This document shows positions 1-9,531 of a stretch of 64,000 nucleotides of DNA, in pieces. The DNA comes from RBG-16-66-20 sp035308765 (GTDB lineage: Bacteria > Pseudomonadota > Gammaproteobacteria > Burkholderiales > SG8-39). Made by a program: the position numbers and the translations under genes. The notes beneath the pieces are model-generated. The model did not search any database and was not told where the DNA came from. It saw nothing but the letters and a program-made list of their open reading frames with translations. Each line of letters opens with the position of its first letter. Positions within the stretch are counted from its first letter, which is position 1. The stretch lies in assembly GCA_035308765.1 (NCBI GenBank), contig DATGGA010000021.1, forward strand, positions 1 to 64,000, read 5' to 3'.

Positions 1-1587
<1,587 letters not shown>

Positions 1588-1610
1588 TGCTTGTTCCCCT
1601 CTTTTACTTG

Positions 1611-1634
1611 AAAACATGCGGGCTGGGGGCCCGC
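1611..1634 (-). terminator. Hairpin between adk and hppA, possible weak terminator
   Basis: A 6-bp GC stem (GCGGGC/GCCCGC) with a 5-nt loop lies in the 89-nt gap after adk and is followed on the minus strand by only four T residues a few bases on. It may attenuate read-through from adk into hppA. The T run is too short for a confident intrinsic terminator. Confidence 0.35.
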
Positions 1635-1676
1635 AGGAAAGTCGCGAATTCTAGCAGGAAATCATCGGCTTTCGCG

Positions 1677-2330
1677 TCACCTGAGGGCGGAAAACGCCCT
1701 CGATTTGATCTCCTCCACCGTGCCCTGGCCGGAGATCCTGCGGTAACGCGGCGCGCGGGCGTCGCCCGAAGCGGCCCACTGCTTGTAGTAGTCGACCAGC
1801 GGCCGCGTCTGCGCGGCATAGACCGCGAGGCGCTTCTTCACCGTTTCTTCCCTGTCGTCGTCGCGCTGGATCAGCGGCTCGTCGGTGACGTCGTCGCGGC
1901 CTTCCGCTTTCGGCGGATTGAATTTCACGTGATAAGTGCGGCCCGAGGCGTTGTGCACGCGCCGGCCGCTCATGCGGAGAATGATCTCTTCCGCCGGGAC
2001 GTCGATCTCGAGGACGTAGTCGAGGACCACTGCCGCCGCCTTCATCGCATCGGCCTGCGGGATGGTGCGCGGGAAACCGTCGAACAGGTAACCCCTGACG
2101 CAATCCGCCTCTTTCAGGCGTTCCTTCACGAGCCCGATGATGATCTCGTCCGACACCAGCGCCCCGGAATCCATCACCTTCTTGGCGGCGAGACCCAACG
2201 GCGTACCCGCCTTGACCGCCGCGCGCAGCATATCGCCCGTGGAAATCTGCGGTATGCCGAAATGCGCCGCGAGGAACGCCGACTGGGTACCTTTGCCGGC
2301 GCCGGGCGGGCCGAGCAGTATCAAGCGCAT
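1677..2330 (-). CDS. adk: Adenylate kinase
   Basis: Cytoplasmic enzyme interconverting ATP + AMP and 2 ADP. It has 217 residues, close to the usual 214-218 for the long form. The P-loop GPPGAGKGT is at residues 7-15, the AMP-binding STGDMLR near 30, and the FDGFPRT segment near 84. The LID region around residues 125-160 has no zinc cysteines, as in other Gram-negative enzymes. Downstream of kdsB on the same strand with a 16-nt gap. Confidence 0.98.
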   Translation of the reverse strand: MRLILLGPPGAGKGTQSAFLAAHFGIPQISTGDMLRAAVKAGTPLGLAAKKVMDSGALVSDEIIIGLVKERLKEADCVRGYLFDGFPRTIPQADAMKAAAVVLDYVLEIDVPAEEIILRMSGRRVHNASGRTYHVKFNPPKAEGRDDVTDEPLIQRDDDREETVKKRLAVYAAQTRPLVDYYKQWAASGDARAPRYRRISGQGTVEEIKSRAFSALR

Positions 2331-2346
2331 CTTGTTTTTCCTCCCC

Positions 2347-3072
2347 CTAGGCCAGCATTCTACGCACGGCTTCCAGGTCCCGCGGCGTATCCACTCCCGG
2401 CGGCGATCCGGTTTCGCTCACCGCAACCATTATGTGGAATCCGTGCCAGAGGGCGCGCAGTTGCTCGAGCGCTTCGACCGTCTCCAACGGCGAGGGCGGG
2501 AGCGCGGCGAATTTCAGCAGGAAGGCCACGCGATAGCCGTAGATGCCGATGTGGCGAAAGCCGGCCGGCGCGCCCTCGCGCGGGTATGGAATTCCGGCCC
2601 GGCTGAAGTACAGCGCACGGCCCCTCGAATCGAAAACGACCTTGTTGACGTTCGGATTCGCGAACTCTGCCGGATTGCTGATCGGGTGGCAGGCGGTGGC
2701 CATGCTCGCGTCGGGGCTGCGCTCGAGCGCGGCGGCGACCTCGCCTATGAGCGCGGGATCGATCAGCGGCTCGTCGCCCTGGACGTTCACCACCAGCGCC
2801 TCGGGCGCGAGCCCGAGCGCCGTCGCCGCCTCGGCGATCCGGTCGGTGCCCGACGCATGATCCGGGCGCGTCATCAGCGCACGAAAGCCGTGCGCTTCGA
2901 CCGCGTCGCGGACGCGCGCATCGTCCGTCGCAACGATCACCGAACGTGCGCCGCTCGCCGCAGCGCGCTCGCAGACGCGGACCACCATCGGCCTGCCGCC
3001 CAAATCGGCGAGGACCTTGCCCGGAAAGCGCGTGGACGCGTGGCGGGCAGGAATGATTACGTGAAAGCTCAG
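2347..3072 (-). CDS. kdsB: 3-deoxy-manno-octulosonate cytidylyltransferase (CTG start)
   Basis: Activates Kdo with CTP to give CMP-Kdo for the lipopolysaccharide inner core, releasing pyrophosphate. The mature reading gives 241 residues (about 250 is usual). The nucleotide-binding N-terminus, SFHVIIPARHASTRFPGK, aligns from its first residues with family members that begin MSF. The matching first codon here is CTG, overlapping the TGA of the upstream Trm112 gene as CTGA, with a purine-rich GAAGAGGAAG ribosome site just before it. No ATG, GTG or TTG occurs in frame within the first 20 codons. The next upstream ATGs would add an Arg/Pro-rich extension that is antisense-like and reads through the whole Trm112 gene in another frame. 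Function is certain; the CTG start is inferred. Confidence 0.95.
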   Translation of the reverse strand: MSFHVIIPARHASTRFPGKVLADLGGRPMVVRVCERAAASGARSVIVATDDARVRDAVEAHGFRALMTRPDHASGTDRIAEAATALGLAPEALVVNVQGDEPLIDPALIGEVAAALERSPDASMATACHPISNPAEFANPNVNKVVFDSRGRALYFSRAGIPYPREGAPAGFRHIGIYGYRVAFLLKFAALPPSPLETVEALEQLRALWHGFHIMVAVSETGSPPGVDTPRDLEAVRRMLA

Positions 3073-3251
3073 GCCACTTCCTCTTCGGGCGGGAGCTTGC
3101 GCGCATCTTCCTCGAGCATCACAGGTATGCCGTCCCTGACCGGGAAGCCGAGGCGGTCGGCCTTGCATACGAGTTCGTCGGCCGCCCGGCGGTGCAGCAG
3201 CGGGCCCTTGCAGATCGGACAAACCAGGATTTCAAGCAGCTTTGGATCCAC
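3069..3251 (-). CDS. Trm112/YcaR family small protein
   Basis: A 60-residue protein with LEILVCPICKGPL near the N-terminus. The second CxxC seen in some relatives is reduced to a single Cys (ELVCKADRL). It ends with the GIPVMLEEDAR signature of the bacterial YcaR/Trm112 family. The gene usually sits between lpxK and kdsB, as here. The start is GTG and lies inside the last codons of lpxK (20-nt overlap), preceded by GGAG. The stop overlaps the kdsB start. In eukaryotes Trm112 activates methyltransferases; the bacterial role is not established. Confidence 0.9.
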   Translation of the reverse strand: MDPKLLEILVCPICKGPLLHRRAADELVCKADRLGFPVRDGIPVMLEEDARKLPPEEEVA

Positions 3252-4200
3252 CTAGTTTCTCCAGCAGCCAGCGGCCGAATGCGGGGTCGAGGTTGGCGTT
3301 CACCGGGAACACCCAGTGATGCGCCTGAGCGAAGCGCCTGCATTTTACAGCGTCCTTTTCGGTCATCACGACCGGCGCAGTGTCGCCGAAATCCAGGTCT
3401 GCGGCGCGGAACGGATGGTGGTCCGGGAACGGGTGCGGGACGGGCTTCAAGCCGAAGCGCGCGAGCTGCAGGAAAAAGCGCTTCGGATCGCCGATGCCGG
3501 CCACCGCGTGCACCTTCTGCCCGGCGAAGGATTTCACCGGCCGCACGTCGTGCGCATCGCCGGACCGCACCAGGCTTTCGCCCTCGAGCGCCATTTCGTA
3601 CCCCTTCACGTCCGGCGCGCCGTTAGCTACTACCGCATCAACGCTGCGCAGGCGGGACGGCGGCTCGCGCAGCGGCCCCGCGGGCTGCAGGAAGCCATTG
3701 CCGAAACTGCGTCCGCCCACGACGCAGATTTCGATGTCGCGGCGCAGCGCGTAATGCTGCAGGCCGTCGTCGGTCACGATGACGTCGCATTCGGGATGCT
3801 TCTCGCGCAGCATCCGGCAGGCTGCGACGCGGTCGGGCGCTACCCACACAGGGCAGCCGCTCCTGCGCGCAAGCAGGATCGGCTCGTCGCCGACCTCGGC
3901 CGGGTCGGAGGCGATGTGCGCCTCTCGCGGCTCGGTCGTGAAGCCGCCGTAGCCGCGCGACACGATGCCCGGCTTCCAGCGGTGCTCCTTGAGCAGCTGC
4001 ACGATCCACAGCACCAGCGGCGTCTTGCCGCTGCCTCCGGCGGTCAGGTTGCCGACGACGATCACGGGAACGCCGGCCGCGTGGCTTTTGAACAGGCGGA
4101 GCTTGAAAAACAGGCGACGGCAGAAAACCGCAATGCCGAACGCGAGGCTTGCCGGCCACAGCAGCCAGGCAACGGCGCCGCGGCGGCTCCAGTGCTTCAC
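3232..4200 (-). CDS. lpxK: Tetraacyldisaccharide 4'-kinase
   Basis: Phosphorylates the 4' position of the lipid A disaccharide at the inner face of the inner membrane. It has 322 residues, the usual length. An N-terminal hydrophobic helix (residues 10-35) is followed by the Walker A motif GNLTAGGSGKTPL around residue 51-63. The segment VIVTDDGLQH near residue 140 is the conserved DDGLQ box. The start is GTG, overlapping the exbD stop by one base (TAGTG), which suggests translational coupling in an exbB-exbD-lpxK-Trm112-kdsB-adk unit. Confidence 0.97.
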   Translation of the reverse strand: MKHWSRRGAVAWLLWPASLAFGIAVFCRRLFFKLRLFKSHAAGVPVIVVGNLTAGGSGKTPLVLWIVQLLKEHRWKPGIVSRGYGGFTTEPREAHIASDPAEVGDEPILLARRSGCPVWVAPDRVAACRMLREKHPECDVIVTDDGLQHYALRRDIEICVVGGRSFGNGFLQPAGPLREPPSRLRSVDAVVANGAPDVKGYEMALEGESLVRSGDAHDVRPVKSFAGQKVHAVAGIGDPKRFFLQLARFGLKPVPHPFPDHHPFRAADLDFGDTAPVVMTEKDAVKCRRFAQAHHWVFPVNANLDPAFGRWLLEKLGGSKAA

Positions 4201-4616
4201 TACTTTGCGGACTGCGTCGTGAAAGTGATCTGCGACAGGCCGGCGATACGCGATGCTTCCATTACCCGGATCACCGACTGGTGCGTGGCGGTGGCGTCGG
4301 CGCTGATGATGACCACCGGATCGCGCAGTCCGGTGCCGGCACGGCGCAGTTCGCCCGCGAGCTGCTCGATGCTGGCGAACTCGACCGGAGCCTTGTTGAT
4401 TACGTATTGGCCCTTGGCGTTCACCAGCACGTTCACTTCGCCCGGCCGCTCGAGCTGCTTGTCGGCATCTGCGGTGGGAAGGTTGATCTGCAGTTCGGTG
4501 TACTTCGAATAGGTGGTGCTGATCATTAGGAAGATCAGGATCACCATCATGACGTCGATCAGCGGCACGAGATTGATCTCGGGCTGCTCCTTGTACCTTC
4601 CGCGCTGGAAATTCAT
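4200..4616 (-). CDS. exbD: ExbD/TolR family biopolymer transport protein
   Basis: Inner-membrane proton-channel subunit of a TonB- or Tol-type motor. It has 138 residues: a short cytoplasmic N-terminus, then one membrane helix around residues 14-34 (NLVPLIDVMMVILIFLMIST) with the conserved membrane Asp, then a periplasmic domain. The start overlaps the exbB stop as ATGA. No tonB, tolA or tolB gene is adjacent. Placement before lpxK is common in betaproteobacteria and hints at a link to envelope assembly rather than to a specific receptor. Confidence 0.93.
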   Translation of the reverse strand: MNFQRGRYKEQPEINLVPLIDVMMVILIFLMISTTYSKYTELQINLPTADADKQLERPGEVNVLVNAKGQYVINKAPVEFASIEQLAGELRRAGTGLRDPVVIISADATATHQSVIRVMEASRIAGLSQITFTTQSAK

Positions 4617-5239
4617 CGCGACCCGGTCTGGTAACCCTCGCGCTCGCCGTGCACGATGTCGATCAGCTTCGAGGCGGCTTGCTCCATCTGCACCACGAAA
4701 CCGTCTACCTTGTTCTTGAAATGGCGGTAGAAAATCAGCGAAGGAATCGAGATCGCGATGCCGAACGCGGTGTTATAGAGAGCGATCGAGATGCCGTGAG
4801 CCAGCAGTTGCGGGTTGGTGCCGCCGGGCGCCTGCGAGCCGAAAATCTCGATCATGCCGACAACCGTGCCGAACAGCCCCAGCAGGGGCGCGGCGGTGGC
4901 GATGGTGCCGAGCGTAGTGAGGAACCGCTCCAGGTTGTGCGCCGTGGCGCGGCCCGACTCCTCGATCGCCTCCTTCATCACGTGGCGCGGACTTTTCTCG
5001 TTCCTGAGGCCGGCGGCCAGCACCTCGCCCAGCGGCGAGTCCTTGGCGAGCTTGTCGAGAACGTCGGCGGTCACGCCCTGGCGCGCGTATACCGCGGTCA
5101 CCTGGTCCAGCAGCGAGGGGGGAACGATCTTCGCTTCGCGCAACGAAACCGAGCGCTCGATGATCAGGGCCACCGCGATGACCGAGGTCAGCAGCAGCGG
5201 CCAGATTGGCCAGCCTGCGGCCTGGATGATGGCGAACAC
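4613..5239 (-). CDS. exbB: MotA/TolQ/ExbB proton channel family protein
   Basis: Partner of ExbD in the proton-driven motor. It has 208 residues with an N-terminal membrane helix (AGWPIWPLLLTSVIAVALIIER) and two further helices around residues 110-135 and 150-175; the latter contains the NTAFGIAISIPS segment typical of the family. I chose the GTG start at codon VFAIIQ because AAAGGA lies 8 nt upstream and relatives begin at this hydrophobic segment. An ATG 38 codons earlier in frame would add an Arg-rich, non-conserved extension. Confidence 0.92.
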   Translation of the reverse strand: MFAIIQAAGWPIWPLLLTSVIAVALIIERSVSLREAKIVPPSLLDQVTAVYARQGVTADVLDKLAKDSPLGEVLAAGLRNEKSPRHVMKEAIEESGRATAHNLERFLTTLGTIATAAPLLGLFGTVVGMIEIFGSQAPGGTNPQLLAHGISIALYNTAFGIAISIPSLIFYRHFKNKVDGFVVQMEQAASKLIDIVHGEREGYQTGSR

Positions 5240-5343
5240 GTGGTTATCCTTTGAAACGTAGAAACATTTTCTTGCGCGCACTGTAGCCAAACCGCACCGC
5301 AGCAGCAACTTCGATCGCCGCTGCGCCCGGCCTCCGGCGCCCG

Positions 5344-5543
5344 ATATCCACAAAAGATGTGGATAAGTTTGTGGATTATCGCTGAACAGAGGGGCTCGTC
5401 AGCCTAGCGATGCGCTTCCACACGGTTGCGATTAATTTTTCAGCAGTCCTTTTCCCCTTCGAAACAGCGCGTTACGGATAAGAATCGGGCTCCGCAACGG
5501 TTCCTTGCAGGAAAGCAAGACAAGCCGGCGCGTGTGTGGATTA
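5344..5543. promoter_or_regulatory. Spacer between exbB and xseA with four DnaA-box-like 9-mers
   Basis: The 323-nt gap between the divergent exbB and xseA genes has no gene. It holds TGTGGATAA at 5358-5366, a perfect match to the DnaA consensus TTATCCACA on the minus strand. One-mismatch versions lie at 5344-5352 (ATATCCACA), 5370-5378 and 5535-5543 (both TGTGGATTA). The first two face each other with a 5-nt spacer. An A/T-rich patch (ATTAATTTTTC) lies near 5430. There is no adjacent dnaA, dnaN or rpmH. Binding by DnaA is inferred from sequence match only. Confidence 0.5.
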
Positions 5544-5562
5544 GTGTAGTCTCGGCTGCGTC

Positions 5563-6777
5563 ATGGAGCTTGACTTTTCTCCTGCCGCCGCGCCGGTCCT
5601 GAGCGTTTCCCAACTGCTTCGCAACGCGCGCGACGTGCTCGAGCGGCGCTTTCCCCTGCAATGGGTCGCAGGCGAGATCTCGAACCTGCGCCCGGCCGCC
5701 TCCGGGCACCTGTATTTCACGATCAAGGACGAAACGGCTCAAGTCGACTGCGTCATGTTCAAGGGCCGCGCCGCTGCGCTGGACTGGGAACCTGCCGACG
5801 GCCTGCGCGTCGAAGTCCGCGCCCTGGTGACGCTCTACGAGCCGCGTGGCCGCTTCCAGCTGAACGTCGAGGCCATGCGCCGTGCCGGGCTTGGCCCGCT
5901 CTACGAGCGTTTCCTGAAGCTGAAGGACAAGCTCTCCAGGGAAGGCCTGTTCGACCCGGAAGCCAAGCGGCCGATCCCGGAGCACCCGACGCAGATCGGC
6001 ATCGTCACCTCGCTCGCTGCCGCGGCATTGCGCGACGTCCTCACGACCTTGCGGCGGCGCAATCCCTCGATCCCTGTCATCGTCTACCCTGCACCCGTGC
6101 AAGGCGACGGCGCCGCGTCAAAACTGGCGCAGGCGCTAGCGATTGCCAACGCACGTAGCGAGTGCGATGTGCTGCTGCTGGTGCGCGGCGGCGGCTCGAT
6201 CGAGGATCTGTGGCAGTTCAACGATGAGGCGCTGGCGCGCGCGATCCGCCAATCCGGCATTCCGGTCGTCAGCGGCGTCGGCCACGAAACCGACTTCACC
6301 ATTGCCGATTTCGCCGCCGATGCGCGCGCCCCGACGCCCACCGCGGCCGCGGAACTGGTCAGCCCCTCGCTGGAAGCGCTGCGCGCGCGCATTGCGGAAA
6401 CGGTCCTGCGAATCACGAGGGAAACCGCGAGAAAAATGGGAAATGGGATGCAGGCCGTGGACGCCCTCGCCCGCCGCCTGCAGCACCCGGCCGAACGCCT
6501 GCGCACCTCGCTGCAGCACCTCGGGCACCTCGCCGCGCGCCTGGCGGCGGCAGCGCTGCGGCAATTCAACGAATTCCGCCGGCGGCTGGACCTGGCCGGC
6601 GCCCGGCTGGAAAGTCTCGGCCACGACGCTGTCCTCTCTCGAGGCTACAGCGTTACCTTGAATGCCAGAAAAGAAATCGTGCGCGATGCAGCGAGCGTCG
6701 AGAAGGGCGAGCGGCTCGTCACCAGGCTGGCCAAAGGCGAGATCGAAAGCGAAGTCCTCAAGAAGAAGAGCCATTAG
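5563..6777 (+). CDS. xseA: Exodeoxyribonuclease VII large subunit
   Basis: Large subunit of the single-strand-specific exonuclease VII, which works with several copies of XseB; xseB is not in this window. It has 404 residues. The N-terminal OB fold (residues 5-105) begins VLSVSQLLRNARDVLE. The catalytic domain contains IGIVTS near residue 145, LLLVRGGGSIEDLWQFNDE around 205 and VVSGVGHETDFTIADFAADARAPTPTA split around 235-260. A helical C-terminal region ends with the conserved LSRGYSV segment. The start ATG is the first in frame after the DnaA-box spacer. Confidence 0.97.
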   Translation: MELDFSPAAAPVLSVSQLLRNARDVLERRFPLQWVAGEISNLRPAASGHLYFTIKDETAQVDCVMFKGRAAALDWEPADGLRVEVRALVTLYEPRGRFQLNVEAMRRAGLGPLYERFLKLKDKLSREGLFDPEAKRPIPEHPTQIGIVTSLAAAALRDVLTTLRRRNPSIPVIVYPAPVQGDGAASKLAQALAIANARSECDVLLLVRGGGSIEDLWQFNDEALARAIRQSGIPVVSGVGHETDFTIADFAADARAPTPTAAAELVSPSLEALRARIAETVLRITRETARKMGNGMQAVDALARRLQHPAERLRTSLQHLGHLAARLAAAALRQFNEFRRRLDLAGARLESLGHDAVLSRGYSVTLNARKEIVRDAASVEKGERLVTRLAKGEIESEVLKKKSH

Positions 6778-6795
6778 TCCTCAGGAGGAGACCCA

Positions 6796-7152
6796 ATGTC
6801 TACGGCCGCGAATATCGCGATTGCGCTGGTGGCGCTGTTGCATCTGTACTTCCTGGTTCTCGAGATGTTCCTGTGGACGAGGCCCTTCGGACGGCGCGTC
6901 TTCAAACTGACGCCCGAGTTTGCAGCCGCGTCGAGGGGGCTCGCGGCCAATCAGGGCCTGTACAACGGTTTCCTGGTGGCCGGGCTGCTGTGGGGCCTCG
7001 CGATGGGCGCGCCCGGCATCCAGGTCAAGGTGTTCTTCCTCACCTGCGTCATCGTCGCCGGAGTGTTCGGCGGCGCCACCGTGAACCGCAACATCCTGTT
7101 CGTGCAGGCGATCCCGGGAATCCTCGCGCTGGCGCTCGTGCTGCAGGTCTGA
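6796..7152 (+). CDS. DUF1304 family membrane protein
   Basis: A 118-residue protein with four predicted membrane helices (about residues 5-27, 50-70, 76-96 and 99-117). The conserved family segments LHLYFLVLEMFLW, NQGLYNGFLVAGL and GGATVNRNILFVQAIPG are all present. A strong ribosome site (CAGGAGGAG) precedes the ATG, 18 nt after xseA. Members of DUF1304 are short integral membrane proteins of unknown role. The next gene follows after 3 nt, so the two are probably co-expressed. Confidence 0.85.
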   Translation: MSTAANIAIALVALLHLYFLVLEMFLWTRPFGRRVFKLTPEFAAASRGLAANQGLYNGFLVAGLLWGLAMGAPGIQVKVFFLTCVIVAGVFGGATVNRNILFVQAIPGILALALVLQV

Positions 7153-7155
7153 GCG

Positions 7156-7656
7156 TTGTACGTCCACAGCTTCCCGCCGATCGCGCACGCTGGCGCGCGC
7201 ATCCTCATCCTCGGCACCATGCCGGGCAAGGTGTCGCTGCGCGAACGCCAGTACTACGCGCACCCGCAAAACGTGTTCTGGCGGATCGCGGGCGAGGTCT
7301 TCTGCTTCGACGCCAAAGCAGCTTACCGCGCGCGGGCCAGCGCGCTGGCCGCCTCGGGCGTCGCGCTGTGGGACGTGCTGAAGTCGTGCACGCGCGCGAG
7401 CAGCCTGGATTCGGACATCGTAGGCAGCAGCATCGTGCCGAACGACATCGCTGGCTTCCTCTTGCGCCATCCGCGCATCCGCAGGATCTGCTTCAACGGC
7501 GCCAAGGCCGAGGCGCTGTTCCTGCGGAACGTCCACCCGTTGCTGCAACAGCACGCGGAGATCGAATACCTGCGGCTGCCCTCCACCAGCCCGGCGCATG
7601 CTTCGATTCCGTTCTCGAAGAAGCTGCGGGCATGGCGACGTATTGTGGCAACATGA
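7156..7656 (+). CDS. DNA-deoxyinosine glycosylase (uracil-DNA glycosylase superfamily, family 6)
   Basis: Base-excision repair enzyme of the HDG type, expected to remove hypoxanthine from deaminated adenine. It has 166 residues. Near the N-terminus it has the superfamily motif ILILGTMPGKVS followed by YYAHPQNVFWRI, where Asn in HPQNxFW is the usual catalytic residue. The C-terminal half has LRLPSTSPAHAS, the second DNA-binding loop (S-T-S-P-A). The start is TTG, three bases after the DUF1304 stop; no better start lies upstream. Substrate is inferred from the family. Confidence 0.85.
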   Translation: MYVHSFPPIAHAGARILILGTMPGKVSLRERQYYAHPQNVFWRIAGEVFCFDAKAAYRARASALAASGVALWDVLKSCTRASSLDSDIVGSSIVPNDIAGFLLRHPRIRRICFNGAKAEALFLRNVHPLLQQHAEIEYLRLPSTSPAHASIPFSKKLRAWRRIVAT

Positions 7657-7678
7657 CCGGCGGGGAAAAGGCCCGGCA

Positions 7679-8356
7679 ATGCGAAGACTTCTCCTAGCCC
7701 TGCTGTTCGTCCCGCTGGCCGCTGGCGCGCAAACGCCCGAGACGCTGTTCAACCTCGTCAGCCTGAATGCGCAGGCAGAGCGCGAGATTCCGAATGATCT
7801 GCTTACCGCCATGCTGACAGCGGAAGCGGAAGGCGCCGATCCGGCGCAGCTCGCCGATAGCGTCAACCGCGCGATGCAGCGCGCGCTCTCGACCGCGCTT
7901 GCCTACAAAACCGTGAAGGCCCAGTCCGCCGGCTACCAGACCATCCCGGGATACGACAAGGGCCGCATTGCGCGCTGGCGGGTGCGCCAGGAACTGCGGC
8001 TGGAATCGGCGGATTTTGCCGCCACCACCGAACTGGTCGGCAAGCTGCAGGCGAGCCTGATGGTGACCGGCCTCGCCCTGTCGGTATCGCCCGAGGCGCG
8101 GCACAAGGCGGAAAACGCGCTGATCGCCGAGGCGCTGGCGGCGTTCGAGGAACGCGCGCGCGTGGTGCGCGATGCCATGAAGGCGAAGGGCTACCGGGTG
8201 CGCGACCTGCAGGTTTCGCCCGGCGGCGTATCGCCGCGCCCGATGCTTGCGATGGCAGCCCGGGGCGCATCGTCCGAGTCCCTGGCGCAGCCGGCGCTGG
8301 AGCCGGGAACGACGCGCATTCTTGTCATGGTGTCCGGAACCATCCAGTTGCAGTAG
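7679..8356 (+). CDS. SIMPL (DUF541) domain periplasmic protein
   Basis: A 225-residue protein with an N-terminal signal peptide (MRRLLLALLFVPLAAGA, cleavage likely after AGA or AQA) followed by a single SIMPL/DUF541 domain. Recognisable family features are the starting segment LVSLNAQAEREIPND, the TVKAQSAGYQTIPGYD stretch and the alternating repeat WRVRQELRLES. I chose the ATG at the signal peptide, preceded by GGGGAAAAGG. An upstream in-frame start would fuse a non-secretory Arg-rich tail to it. Function unknown; the family is periplasmic or outer-membrane associated. Confidence 0.85.
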   Translation: MRRLLLALLFVPLAAGAQTPETLFNLVSLNAQAEREIPNDLLTAMLTAEAEGADPAQLADSVNRAMQRALSTALAYKTVKAQSAGYQTIPGYDKGRIARWRVRQELRLESADFAATTELVGKLQASLMVTGLALSVSPEARHKAENALIAEALAAFEERARVVRDAMKAKGYRVRDLQVSPGGVSPRPMLAMAARGASSESLAQPALEPGTTRILVMVSGTIQLQ

Positions 8357-8387
8357 CTGCCGGTCCGGCGGGCGTTAGAATCCGTCC

Positions 8388-9107
8388 ATGCCCGCCCGCC
8401 CGCGCACGATCCGCGCCCTGATATTCGACGTTTTCGGCACGGTCGTCGACTGGCGCGGTTCGATCATCCGCGAGTGCCGCGCGCTCGGGCGGAAGAAAAA
8501 TATCAAGATCGACTGGGAGGCGTTCGCCGACGCCTGGCGCGCCGGCTACCGGCCTGCGATGGCGCGCGTGCGCACGGGCGACCTGCCGTGGATGAACATC
8601 GACCAGCTGCACCGCATGATCCTGGACGAGCTGCTGGCGCGCTTTGCGATCGACGGGCTGACCGAGGATGAGATCGACCACCTGAACCGCGTCTGGCACC
8701 GGCTGGATCCCTGGCCTGACGCGCGGCGCGGCCTCTCCCTGCTCAAGCGCCGCCACGTCATCGCGACGCTGTCGAACGGCAACGTGGCGCTGCTGGTAAA
8801 TATGGCGAAGCACGGGCGCCTGCCGTGGGACACCGTCCTCTCGGCGGAACTGTTTCACCACTACAAGCCGGATCCGGAGGCCTACCTCGGCGCAGCGGCT
8901 ATGCTCGGTCTCGAGCCGGGTGAAGTCATGATGGTAGCGGCGCACAAAGACGACCTGCGCGCGGCGCAGGCCTGCGGCCTGGCGACCGCGTTCGTGCGGC
9001 GGCCCCGCGAACGGGGGCCGAAAGTCAAACTGGATCTCAAGCCTGAAGCCGATTTCGATTTCAATGCCGGGGATTTCGTCGACCTCGCGCGCAGGATGTC
9101 GGCGTGA
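8388..9107 (+). CDS. HAD superfamily hydrolase, haloacid dehalogenase type II-like
   Basis: A 239-residue cytoplasmic hydrolase of the type II 2-haloacid dehalogenase group. Motif I is LIFDVFGTVVDWRGSI with the nucleophile Asp at residue 14; motif II is ATLSNGN near 125; motif III is YKPDPEAYLGAA near 160; motif IV is MMVAAHKDDLRAAQACG near 183. The motif IV His replaces the Ser/Asp seen in some relatives, as in dehalogenases (VAAHxxDL). True substrate cannot be told; many such proteins act on phosphates or haloacids. The stop overlaps the GTG of the next gene as GTGA. Confidence 0.88.
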   Translation: MPARPRTIRALIFDVFGTVVDWRGSIIRECRALGRKKNIKIDWEAFADAWRAGYRPAMARVRTGDLPWMNIDQLHRMILDELLARFAIDGLTEDEIDHLNRVWHRLDPWPDARRGLSLLKRRHVIATLSNGNVALLVNMAKHGRLPWDTVLSAELFHHYKPDPEAYLGAAAMLGLEPGEVMMVAAHKDDLRAAQACGLATAFVRRPRERGPKVKLDLKPEADFDFNAGDFVDLARRMSA

Positions 9108-9520
9108 GCCAGGCCAACGCCAGGACGACGCGCCATCGCGTGCTGATCGTGGACGACGAGGAGTCGATGCGCCTGTTCCTCGCCCGGATCCTGACCACCG
9201 CGCTCAAAGTCGAGGTCACGCTCGCCGGCACCTCCGAGCAGGCGCTGCGGCTGGCCGGCAACTACGCCTACGACGCGATCCTGCTGGACCTGCTGATGCC
9301 GGGGGTAGGCGGCTACGAGGTGCTCAGGGAGATCCGCCGCGCCTCGCCCAACATCGCAACGCCTGTCATCATCGTGTCGGTGCTCGCAGACAAGGCGAGC
9401 CGGGACCGCTGCATGAAGGCGGGCGCGAGCGCCTACGTAATCAAGCCGGTGGAACGCAATTCGCTGGTCGCCACGGTCAAGGCGCAGATCGCCGGCCGCG
9501 GCAGGCCGAAAAGAATCTGA
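9104..9520 (+). CDS. Single-domain response regulator
   Basis: A 138-residue CheY-like receiver with no output domain. The acidic pocket is VDDEES (residues about 16-21), the phospho-acceptor Asp lies in ILLDLLMPG (about residue 62), and the conserved Lys is in YVIKPV near the C-terminus; a Ser sits in the VSV position of the switch. It starts at GTG overlapping the HAD gene. No histidine kinase is nearby, so the phosphodonor and target are unknown. Confidence 0.9.
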   Translation: MSQANARTTRHRVLIVDDEESMRLFLARILTTALKVEVTLAGTSEQALRLAGNYAYDAILLDLLMPGVGGYEVLREIRRASPNIATPVIIVSVLADKASRDRCMKAGASAYVIKPVERNSLVATVKAQIAGRGRPKRI

Positions 9521-9531
9521 GGCAAACGGCC

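Noticed and set aside
5344..5543. Chromosomal origin of replication
   Set aside because: DnaA-like boxes are present but there is no dnaA, dnaN, rpmH, gidA or parAB gene near, and no AT-rich unwinding element of useful length.
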